Shown here one piece after another: positions 1 to 6,041 of a stretch of 14,672 bases of DNA; positions within the stretch are counted from its first letter, which is position 1; each line of letters opens with the position of its first letter. The DNA comes from Prevotella sp. UBA2809. GTDB lineage: Bacteria; Bacteroidota; Bacteroidia; Bacteroidales; Bacteroidaceae. The translations under genes and the position numbers were made by a program. The DNA lies in the NCBI GenBank assembly GCA_002351725.1, contig DEHD01000043.1, forward strand, positions 1 through 14,672, read 5' to 3'. A model generated the notes under the pieces. It saw nothing but the letters and a program-made list of their open reading frames with translations, searched no databases and was not told the origin of the DNA.

Positions 1-15
1 ATCACTTGCGAAACT

Positions 16-591
16 TTAGTTATTTAGTTCTACGTCACGTTCAGAGATCATTTGCCTTAGATTTTCATTTTCAGCTTTTAGGGCCTTATTCTGTTCATGA
101 ATATCCTTCAGTTCCTTGATTCCCGATAATTTATTAGCAACATTTATTGAAATTTGGATAATACGCTCTCTGGGCAGGTCAAATTTTTTTGCCACATCAT
201 CCGCTTTCTCGCCTCTGATGAGTGCAGAAAACATTGAGCCTTCTCGCTCACCCAAATACCCTTCACATATACTTAATAACGCTAATTGATTCGCCTTAAA
301 CGCATCTCTCGCACGTGCAGGCTCAATATATGTTCCTTTAGCTTCATTAAGTACCTCTTTCAAATCTCTGATGATATTATGATATTCTACTTTCAAGTCC
401 TTTATCTGCTGAGCCATATCAGTCAGCTCTTTCATATCATCAAAATATTGTTCTATACTTTCTCTGTCAATCATAAGAGCACGCCCTACTACATGCCCCT
501 TAAGGAGTCCTCTATCAACCCAGTTTTTAATAGTTTGAGGATCACAATCCAATAGTTCAGCAGCATCCTGCCTCGATATCATCCTTGCCAT
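16..591 (-). CDS. Two-HTH DNA-binding protein with C-terminal coiled coil
   Basis: Predicted cytoplasmic DNA-binding protein of 191 residues; the exact family is not recognised. Residues 4-50 look like an excisionase/MerR-type helix-turn-helix (SRQDAAELLDCDPQTIKNWV, then a short wing and an IEQYF helix). Residues 55-85 form a charged helix. Residues 113-155 resemble sigma-70 region 4: a helix ending in IRGEKADDVAKKFDLP is followed by RERIIQI, close to the RERVRQI recognition helix of sigma factors. Residues 158-188 are a heptad-like coiled coil rich in K, E, N and L, probably for dimerisation. There is no signal peptide or membrane segment. Start: ATG at 591; a second ATG three codons in is equally possible. 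It lies 27 bases behind the ORF6N gene on the same strand with no separate promoter seen, so the two are probably co-transcribed. The DNA-binding role is inferred from the motifs; the target is unknown. Confidence 0.75.
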   Translation of the reverse strand: MARMISRQDAAELLDCDPQTIKNWVDRGLLKGHVVGRALMIDRESIEQYFDDMKELTDMAQQIKDLKVEYHNIIRDLKEVLNEAKGTYIEPARARDAFKANQLALLSICEGYLGEREGSMFSALIRGEKADDVAKKFDLPRERIIQISINVANKLSGIKELKDIHEQNKALKAENENLRQMISERDVELNN

Positions 592-618
592 TATATTTAG
601 TTTTTCTCGTAATTATTA

Positions 619-1041
619 TTATATCAATCCCAATATCAGTTCTGGCGATACTTCCATTTTAGTTACAGCACACATGCCTGCACCCATATCCTTTACGCTG
701 GCACCAAGCAGATACACATCGTCGTCGATAAACAAGAAACGCCCATTCTTTAAGATCGCAAATTGTGATCTTAAAGCGCTCCATTCTTCTTTTGTAAGCT
801 GGAACATAAAATCATCTGGAAAGCGATTGATATTGCGCTTAACTTGCTCGTTGAGACGACTTGTAGTAACGCCATACAGCATCGCCAAGTCAGAGTCCAG
901 CATCACCTTTTGTCCTCGAACTATATGGATAAGACTTTCGATATTTATGTTTTTGAGGTCACATTTTGTGACCGCACCATCTAACTGGTCGCAAATTGCG
1001 ACCACCTCTTTTATATTTTTATTCTTATTTAAGTTACCCAT
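619..1041 (-). CDS. ORF6N-domain protein, probably internally deleted
   Basis: Residues 36-100 are an ORF6N domain (IRGQKVMLDSDLAMLYGV-type start, then a VKRN-RFPDDFMFQLTKEEW segment), a DNA-binding domain known from phage antirepressor-like proteins and common in Bacteroidota. The usual continuation of this domain (a KYLPYAFTEQG-like stretch) is absent. Instead residue 101 onward reads RFLFIDDDVYLLGASVKDMG, which resembles the last 40 residues of longer ORF6N proteins that carry a PLD-like C-terminal half. The protein is 140 residues, against roughly 250-300 for such relatives as I remember them, so an in-frame deletion near position 740 is likely. Residues 1-35 are a poorly conserved leader. 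A consensus promoter lies 26 bases upstream. The gene contains three related palindromes, listed separately. It may be a shortened but working DNA binder or a decaying gene; the open frame and intact promoter favour expression. Confidence 0.75.
   Translation of the reverse strand: MGNLNKNKNIKEVVAICDQLDGAVTKCDLKNINIESLIHIVRGQKVMLDSDLAMLYGVTTSRLNEQVKRNINRFPDDFMFQLTKEEWSALRSQFAILKNGRFLFIDDDVYLLGASVKDMGAGMCAVTKMEVSPELILGLI
748..776. repeat. Palindrome 1 inside the ORF6N gene
   Basis: Arms CTTTAAGATCGCAA (748-761) and TTGTGATCTTAAAG (763-776) around a central A; 13 of 14 pairs match. The core is of the form GRTCRCAA-N-TTGYGAYC, shared with two further palindromes in the same gene. It codes for the LRSQFAILK stretch of the ORF6N domain. 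Confidence 0.8.
957..973. repeat. Palindrome 2 inside the ORF6N gene
   Basis: GGTCACA (957-963) and TGTGACC (967-973) form a perfect 7-base inverted repeat with a TTT centre. It has the same layout as palindromes 1 and 3, and its centre is 30 bases from that of palindrome 3, about three helical turns. It codes for VTKCDL in the leader of the protein, so the DNA pattern is read in a different frame from palindrome 1. Confidence 0.75.
986..1004. repeat. Palindrome 3 inside the ORF6N gene
   Basis: TGGTCGCAA (986-994) and TTGCGACCA (996-1004) form a perfect 9-base inverted repeat around one A. It lies in the first 20 codons of the ORF6N gene, about 65-90 bases downstream of the -7 box, and codes for VAICDQ. 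The position would suit an operator within the early transcribed region. Confidence 0.8.
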
Positions 1042-1066
1042 TGATTAATCCTGTTATTTAAGCTCA

Positions 1067-1097
1067 CAAAGGTACTAATAATCCCACACCTAACAAA
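1067..1097 (-). promoter_or_regulatory. Bacteroidota-type promoter for the ORF6N/two-HTH genes
   Basis: On the minus strand, TTTG (1097-1094) is followed after 19 bases by TACCTTTG (1074-1067), matching the Bacteroidota -33 TTTG / -7 TAnnTTTG pattern. The ATG at 1041 follows after about 26 bases, giving a short leader. Confidence 0.65.
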
Positions 1098-1190
1098 AGA
1101 TGCAGGATAGATATTAAGACTATTTAGCACAAATCATTCATACCAAGTGAAATGAAACCCAATAAGATGAAAAAGTTATATTGGGAATAA

Positions 1191-1223
1191 TTTTTATAAT
1201 TCGATGAATATTTGTACCTTTGC
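1191..1223 (+). promoter_or_regulatory. Promoter for the ferritin-like gene
   Basis: TACCTTTGC at 1215-1223 is a full match to the Bacteroidota -7 box. The -33 position holds TTTT (1191-1194) at 20 bases spacing, an imperfect TTTG. The start codon at 1258 follows 34 bases after the -7 box. Confidence 0.6.
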
Positions 1224-1257
1224 AGGCGAAATACAAAATTTTAGGAAAAACTAGGAT

Positions 1258-1641
1258 ATGACACAAGAACAATTTAAAGAGTTGCTGCGTAGCCAGCAGG
1301 GCGAACTCGACGCAGTATTGATGTATCAGAGACTTGCAAAAATAGTAAAGACAGACAAAGAGCGTGACGCATTCCTCCAGTTAGCGAAAGAGGAAGGCAG
1401 GCATGCCAGCGTATTCCATAGCTATACTAAAAAGGTGCTCAAGCCTAAAAAGACTATGGCTAGAATAATGCCTATACTTTATTATCTTTTGGGAAAGAAC
1501 CGTCTTTACAAGATTATAGCAAAGGGCGAATACGATGCAGCTGTAGGATATGAACACCTGATAGCTGAATTTCCTGAAGTTGAGAGTGTGAAGAACGACG
1601 AGAAACGTCATGGTGACATAGTTTCTGGATTGCTTCATTAA
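1258..1641 (+). CDS. Ferritin-like (rubrerythrin-type) di-iron protein
   Basis: Cytoplasmic four-helix-bundle protein of 127 residues with the ligand pattern of the ferritin-like superfamily: E16 in helix 1, E46-x-x-H49 in helix 2, E91 in helix 3 and E115-x-x-H118 in helix 4. This spacing predicts a carboxylate-bridged di-iron site. It has the rubrerythrin-type diiron domain only; the C-terminal rubredoxin domain (two CxxC knuckles) of classical rubrerythrin is missing, so electrons would have to come from a separate partner. Likely roles are peroxide detoxification or iron handling in an anaerobe; the sequence does not decide which. The segment at residues 68-79 (RIMPILYYLLGK) is unusually hydrophobic and could sit against a membrane or partner. 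It is a single gene with its own promoter and a hairpin region after it. Start chosen at the ATG 34 bases after the -7 box. Confidence 0.8.
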   Translation: MTQEQFKELLRSQQGELDAVLMYQRLAKIVKTDKERDAFLQLAKEEGRHASVFHSYTKKVLKPKKTMARIMPILYYLLGKNRLYKIIAKGEYDAAVGYEHLIAEFPEVESVKNDEKRHGDIVSGLLH

Positions 1642-1665
1642 GGCTATTGAACTTCAGATAATATA

Positions 1666-1699
1666 AACGGCCGCTACTCAATCACGAGTAACGGCCGTT
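1666..1699 (+). terminator. Hairpin terminator after the ferritin-like gene
   Basis: AACGGCCG-C-TACTC (1666-1679), a six-base loop AATCAC, then GAGTA-A-CGGCCGTT (1686-1699) make a 13-pair stem with one mismatch. It begins 24 bases after the stop codon. The following tract is only moderately T-rich, so termination strength is uncertain. Confidence 0.6.
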
Positions 1700-1701
1700 A
1701 T

Positions 1702-1719
1702 GTTCTATCTTAATAGAAC
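1702..1719. other. Second small hairpin
   Basis: GTTCTAT (1702-1708) and ATAGAAC (1713-1719) are perfect inverted repeats around CTTA. It directly follows the terminator hairpin. In addition AATCACGAG (1680-1688) is complementary to CTCGTGATT (1723-1731), which would give an alternative fold enclosing this hairpin. Confidence 0.5.
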
Positions 1720-1732
1720 CGTCTCGTGATTC

Positions 1733-1771
1733 TTTGCGAAAAAAACTCCAAAAAGTTTGGAAGGTCGCAAA
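1733..1771. promoter_or_regulatory. Nested inverted repeat over the promoter, operator-like
   Basis: Outer arms TTTGCGA (1733-1739) and TCGCAAA (1765-1771) enclose inner arms TCCAAA (1747-1752) and TTTGGA (1756-1761). The inner right arm contains the -33 TTTG and the outer right arm falls in the spacer before the -7 box. The arm GGTCGCAA at 1763-1770 is identical to an arm of the palindrome at 986-1004. No regulator is proven to bind here. Confidence 0.35.
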
Positions 1772-1788
1772 AAACATTGTACTTTTGC
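1756..1788 (+). promoter_or_regulatory. Consensus promoter for the membrane-anchored protein
   Basis: TTTG (1756-1759), 20 bases, then TACTTTTGC (1780-1788) match both elements of the Bacteroidota promoter. The leader to the ATG at 1856 is about 60 bases. Confidence 0.7.
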
Positions 1789-1855
1789 AATGTCAGTTCA
1801 AAAACATGACACTTGACATCAGAGAAAAGAACAAAACCATTAAATTTTTAGGCGT

Positions 1856-3097
1856 ATGAAAAAGAAAAGTATTATTATCCTGTGTTCGGTGGCAGCGGTA
1901 TGCGCCATTGGGTTGATTACCTCTCGTTTTGTTGATTGGCCGGTCAATTCCAATGATACCAGTGGCGATATCGCCAAGGCTGCTCGATTCTCTCGTGAGC
2001 AAGCTTCCGAGAAACTTTCTAATATGGAAGAGCTCCTCAAGACCGACTCAGCCTACAAGGATGGTATTGTGGCTGCCCAGGTGGTGATGCAAACACGCGC
2101 AGCCCAGTTCGGCACGCTGGTTGACTTGTCAAATGAGGTAGCCGGTAACATCCCCGCATTTGCCGAGGTACTCAAGGAGATGAACGCCAACCGTGAGATG
2201 GTGAACAACGTTACTAATTCGCTGGTAGAGTCAGGTGAGAAGCTGAATGCCGCTTTGGACGGTGAGGAGAGCCCCAAACTGGCACAATCCACCATCAACG
2301 CCTCACTGGCTTACACCACCCTGCAGAAGCAGAACAAGCTGGCCAACCGTTTCATCGAGACCACTGACAAGTATCTGGAGACAGCTCAGGGTAATGATCA
2401 GCTGAAGTTCGTCCGCGACCAGTGGTTGGAGTATCAGCAGATGACTGCAGCCCTTGAGGGTGACAAGGCAAGAGCTGAGGCTTTGGCCAAGAAAGGTAAC
2501 CTGCTCAGTGGCGAAAAGGCCCTTGCTGCAGTCGGTAGATGCGACCTTAACGCTAAGATGACTATTCTGCAAAGCGCCAACTTGGCTCAGAGCATGAATG
2601 TTCCCTCTGGTCTGGCTAGCGCTATTAATCCGGAAACACTCGGTCGTATCATTTCAGCCATCCGTAGTGCTGCGGAAGTTACGATGGTGAATATGACAGC
2701 TGAGGGGGCCCTGCAGAGCAATCAGGTTGAGAAGATCTTCAACAATGCCCTCGATGAGGTCATGAAGAACACTTCAGCCGACGCCATTGCCAGCATGCAG
2801 AAGCTCGGCTTGGCTAATGTCCAGAAGATGGCTAGTACCCAGAAGGAAGTCCTTGGCCTGAAAAAGCGCGGTTCGGATTTCTTCAATTCAGCAGTTAAGA
2901 TGGTTGGTAGCAACAGTAATGTGATGGAGGCTTACCAAAACATGATTGGAAGTGTCGCAAATAATGTTGCGCAGAGTCAGAGCCAGAATCTCAATCTCGG
3001 TCAAAGCATTAACAATGTAATCAGTCAGACAGCAGCTGTTGCCAACAGTGAAATAATAGCTGGTAAGTTTGATATAGTCCCCCCTAATATAAAATAA
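1856..3097 (+). CDS. Membrane-anchored helical protein of unknown function
   Basis: Not recognised. Of 413 residues, 1-4 are MKKK and 5-22 form one hydrophobic segment (IIILCSVAAVCAIGLI), so it is probably a signal anchor or cleaved signal peptide placing the rest in the periplasm. AAVC is a poor lipobox, so a lipoprotein is less likely. Residues 38-245 are mostly long amphipathic helix with few prolines (after residue 30, only at 100, 140, 250, 259, 409 and 410), which suggests coiled coil or helical bundle. Residues 250-345 are a second helical part rich in A, N, M and S. Residues 350-395 are rich in N, S and Q (SQSQNLNLGQSINN). Apart from the two cysteines in the hydrophobic segment, only C229 remains. 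No catalytic motif is visible. It has a strong promoter with operator-like symmetry, and the DUF1593-type gene starts 34 bases after it, so read-through is likely. Start: first ATG after the promoter. Confidence 0.7.
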   Translation: MKKKSIIILCSVAAVCAIGLITSRFVDWPVNSNDTSGDIAKAARFSREQASEKLSNMEELLKTDSAYKDGIVAAQVVMQTRAAQFGTLVDLSNEVAGNIPAFAEVLKEMNANREMVNNVTNSLVESGEKLNAALDGEESPKLAQSTINASLAYTTLQKQNKLANRFIETTDKYLETAQGNDQLKFVRDQWLEYQQMTAALEGDKARAEALAKKGNLLSGEKALAAVGRCDLNAKMTILQSANLAQSMNVPSGLASAINPETLGRIISAIRSAAEVTMVNMTAEGALQSNQVEKIFNNALDEVMKNTSADAIASMQKLGLANVQKMASTQKEVLGLKKRGSDFFNSAVKMVGSNSNVMEAYQNMIGSVANNVAQSQSQNLNLGQSINNVISQTAAVANSEIIAGKFDIVPPNIK

Positions 3098-3129
3098 TTG
3101 CTTTTTCTCTCACCTATCAATAAAGCAAT
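3097..3129 (+). other. Possible hairpin before the DUF1593-type gene
   Basis: ATTGCTTT (3097-3104) and AAAGCAAT (3122-3129) are perfect inverted repeats with a 17-base loop. The structure fills the gap between the two genes and ends two bases before the ATG at 3132, so it could mask the translation start or act as a weak terminator. A TAAGTTTG at 3064-3071 inside the previous gene is a weak candidate promoter for the downstream gene. Confidence 0.3.
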
Positions 3130-3131
3130 CG

Positions 3132-4523
3132 ATGATAAGGAAATTTGTTTCGGTACTGATGGCGGTGATTGGGGTGAATGCGCTCCAGGCTGCTGAGAAC
3201 GACTTGAAACCGCGACTTGTGGTGTGTACGGATATTGCGCCGGCGGATGTTGAGCCCGACGATATGGAGTCGATGGTGAGGCTGATGGCGTATGCCGATA
3301 TGTTTGAGATTGAGGCGCTGATAACATCGGTGGGATGGAACTGCGATCCCTACCCTGCTGAATGGGCCGAGTATCTGCAGCGAGTGATAGAGGCGTACCG
3401 CAAGGATGTGCCAAAGCTGATGAAACGCTCGGGACAGCAGGAATTCATGCCTCTTGAGGATGAGAACAAACAGCAATATATAGGCTACTGGCCGAGTGCC
3501 GACTATGTGAAGAGTCGTGCGGTGATGGGCAGTATCCATGGCGGAATAAAGGCCATCGGAGCCGATAACGATTCGCCGGGCAGCGAGCTGCTGATACGAC
3601 TGGCCGACGAGGACGACACACGACCAATCTACGTGGCTGCATGGGGCGGCGCCAACACCTTGGCACAGGCCATCTGGCGAGTTAAGCAAACTCGCTCGGC
3701 CGAGGAGTTGAAGAGGTTTGTGCGCAAGTTCCGTATCTACACGATTACCGATCAGGACATGCAGTACAGCATGCGCATGAACCGCAGTTACAGCTCGCAC
3801 ATGTGGCTGAGAAAGGAGTTTGCCGATGACCTGCAGTTTGTGTGGGACGAGGGCACCTGGCAGGAGCAGTGTGAGCTGGGCAAGCGCCACTGGCAGCAGC
3901 ATAAGGACAACATACAGGTCCGAGGGGCTCTTGGCGGCGAGTATCCCACATACAAGTGGGGCGTTGAGGGCGACACACCAAGTTTTCTGTATGTGATGCC
4001 AAACGGGTTGAACAATCCCGAAGACCCGCATCAATGCGGTTGGGCTGGATATCATGAACGCGGAATGTGTGCCGACTCGCTAACCACGGCGTGGACAAGT
4101 TGGCAGGAGCCTGTGCGCAGCATCAGCGTGGGCTACAAACAGCGTTTCTATCCCGATGAGCTGAACGACTTCATGGCGCGAATGCAGTGGGCTGCCGAAG
4201 GCAAGGGCAATCTGAATCCTTATGTCGTCATTCCGAACGACACGATAAACATCACGGTTTCACTCACTCTGGATGCATCGAAATCATTCGACCCCGACGG
4301 CGACAACCTGCAATTCAGCTGGTGGCAGCAACCGGAGATTGGCAAGACGAAAGTGAAGATTGAGCAGGCCGACCAGCCTATAGCAACCCTGCGCATTCCC
4401 GCCGATGCAAAAGGCGACACAATCCACATTATCTGCGAGGTTCACGACGATGGCCCATACCATCTCCCCGCCTACCGCCGCATAATAATTAAGAATACAC
4501 TTAATAGCCAGGATTCTGAGTGA
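3132..4523 (+). CDS. Secreted DUF1593 nucleoside-hydrolase-like protein
   Basis: Protein of 463 residues with a Sec signal peptide (1-20, cleavage probably after LQA). Residues 28-355 match the DUF1593 / nucleoside-hydrolase-like family: the N-terminal acidic cluster T33-D34...E41-P-D43-D44-M corresponds to the metal-binding DxDxxxDD region of nucleoside hydrolases, FEIEALITSVG (59-69) is the following strand, and WGGANTLAQAI (171-181) matches the conserved loop and helix. Residues 365-455 are an Ig/PKD-like beta domain (LDASKSFDPDGDNLQFSWW) typical of the C-terminus in this family. It should act in the periplasm or at the surface, probably cleaving an N- or O-glycosidic bond of a ribosyl or related substrate; the substrate is not known, and some family members are annotated as cellulose-binding. 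Its 3' end overlaps susD by 23 bases, tail to tail. The neighbouring Sus pair suggests that it trims the imported ligand. Confidence 0.8.
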   Translation: MIRKFVSVLMAVIGVNALQAAENDLKPRLVVCTDIAPADVEPDDMESMVRLMAYADMFEIEALITSVGWNCDPYPAEWAEYLQRVIEAYRKDVPKLMKRSGQQEFMPLEDENKQQYIGYWPSADYVKSRAVMGSIHGGIKAIGADNDSPGSELLIRLADEDDTRPIYVAAWGGANTLAQAIWRVKQTRSAEELKRFVRKFRIYTITDQDMQYSMRMNRSYSSHMWLRKEFADDLQFVWDEGTWQEQCELGKRHWQQHKDNIQVRGALGGEYPTYKWGVEGDTPSFLYVMPNGLNNPEDPHQCGWAGYHERGMCADSLTTAWTSWQEPVRSISVGYKQRFYPDELNDFMARMQWAAEGKGNLNPYVVIPNDTINITVSLTLDASKSFDPDGDNLQFSWWQQPEIGKTKVKIEQADQPIATLRIPADAKGDTIHIICEVHDDGPYHLPAYRRIIIKNTLNSQDSE

Positions 4524-6039
4524 GGTTCTGATTAAGTGCTCGCACCTCGGCGGGGATGGGGAAAACGGTGGTGTGACCATCCGACTCGTCGATGGCGTCA
4601 GGACCTTCGTATAGCGACTTATAGCGATGGAAACGAATCATGTCAGGGCGGCGCCAGCCCTCCCAACAGAGTTCCAGAAGGCGCTCGTCGAAGATATTGT
4701 CGAGGGTACATTCACGAGGTGATGCGCCAGCACGATTCCTTACGGCATTAAAGTCGGCACTGCCATCCTTACCTAATCGAACCTTACATTCGGCTCGCAT
4801 CAGCAGCACGTCGGCATAGCGGAAGAGCACAATGTCGTTATCGACGAGTTTGCCGTCTTTGATGGCGTTCTTGTCGAACTCATATTTGTACATTCGTGCG
4901 CCAGCCGTCTCCAAATATGGCGAACCGCTGAGGTCGAGTTGCACCTTGTCGGGCTCGTACATAAGAGGCTTTCCGGTACGGTCGGTTACGGGTTTACCAT
5001 CGGGGCCATTCACATTTGTGTAGTGATAGCAATCTACGATACGTGGATCAAGATCATCGGGGTATCCAAACACCTGCAATGCTTTAAGCGTGGCGCAAGC
5101 ACCGTTCTCGCCGTTATATCCATAGGCTGCTGCATGACGATAGTGCAACGAGCGGATGATGTTCTGCTGCTGGTTGGAGAAGAGGTTCTTGTCCATAGGA
5201 ATAGTAAAAATGTTCTCGCGCGAATACTGGTTGTAAACCAGGAAGTTAGAGCTGTAGATTGATTCAAGACTATAACCCATATAATCCAATTCGTCGCAAT
5301 AGCTGATGCACTCGTCCCATCGCTCCACACCCGTGTAAACCTCCGACTGGAGCATGAGCTTAGCCAGGATGAAGAACGCCACAGGTTGGGTGATGCGGCC
5401 GTAGTAGTCGCCCTCGCGGGTGCTGTTTTCGTCGGGCAGGAAGTTAAGAACGCTACGTAGCTCGTCGACGCAGAAATTGAACACCACAGCGCGCTGCTCG
5501 CGCTTCACCTCGTTCATCGATACGCTGCTGTTGGTAACTAATGGCACATCGCCAAAGAGGTCGATGAGATACCAGTAGAACATGGCACGCAGCGCTCTCA
5601 CCTCTGATGTCCAGACGAGGTGGTTATCTTCGCCAGCAAGGTCTTTGTAGGCGTCGAGAGTCTCGAGCGACCTGTTGCACAGCGTGATGACCTTATAGAG
5701 ATAAAGCCACGAGTTCTTCATCAAATCGTGACCGTCTGTCCACGAGTGCTTATACATGGCCTGCCACAATCCGCCGTCGAACCAGTCGCCGCCACGAAGT
5801 GGTATCAAGGCTTCGTCGCTGCCAAAGGTCTGCAGGTCGTAGATGCCTCGGTTGGTGCCTTGCAACCCCTGACCGTCTTCGTATCCGCCTATGTAGTTAT
5901 ATAAGGTAGAAACGGTGTTGAGATACAGGTTCTCCTTGGATGTGTAGGCCGCGCTCTCGGGCAGCTCGCTGCTTGGAGTCTCATCGAGCGAGCACGACGC
6001 AAAAGCGATGGCGATGAAGAGGAAGATATACTTTTTCAT
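4501..6039 (-). CDS. SusD-like surface glycan-binding lipoprotein
   Basis: Protein of 512 residues, the usual SusD/RagB length. The signal peptide has a clear lipobox, FASC with C16 as the lipidated residue. Family hallmarks include the TPR-rich helical core (LRAMFYWYLIDLFGDVPLV near 135-155) and the C-terminal block with WEGWRRPDMIRF, VFPIPAEVRALN and the terminal NQNLTQNPGY. It binds the substrate at the cell surface and forms the lid of the SusC barrel. The ATG at 6039 lies two bases after the susC stop, so the two are translationally coupled. The substrate cannot be read from the sequence. No outer-surface SusE/F-like protein follows; the next gene is the convergent DUF1593-type gene, and no terminator fits between them. 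Confidence 0.93.
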   Translation of the reverse strand: MKKYIFLFIAIAFASCSLDETPSSELPESAAYTSKENLYLNTVSTLYNYIGGYEDGQGLQGTNRGIYDLQTFGSDEALIPLRGGDWFDGGLWQAMYKHSWTDGHDLMKNSWLYLYKVITLCNRSLETLDAYKDLAGEDNHLVWTSEVRALRAMFYWYLIDLFGDVPLVTNSSVSMNEVKREQRAVVFNFCVDELRSVLNFLPDENSTREGDYYGRITQPVAFFILAKLMLQSEVYTGVERWDECISYCDELDYMGYSLESIYSSNFLVYNQYSRENIFTIPMDKNLFSNQQQNIIRSLHYRHAAAYGYNGENGACATLKALQVFGYPDDLDPRIVDCYHYTNVNGPDGKPVTDRTGKPLMYEPDKVQLDLSGSPYLETAGARMYKYEFDKNAIKDGKLVDNDIVLFRYADVLLMRAECKVRLGKDGSADFNAVRNRAGASPRECTLDNIFDERLLELCWEGWRRPDMIRFHRYKSLYEGPDAIDESDGHTTVFPIPAEVRALNQNLTQNPGY

Positions 6040-6041
6040 GT

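Noticed and set aside
957..1004. A CRISPR-like or tandem repeat array
   Set aside because: Only three imperfect palindromes at uneven spacing, all within an open coding frame, and no spacers.
16..1041. Prophage or integrated element carrying the two small DNA-binding genes
   Set aside because: The domains are of phage type, but no integrase, structural gene, attachment repeat or tRNA is visible, and the window cuts off on the left. An accessory origin remains only a possibility.
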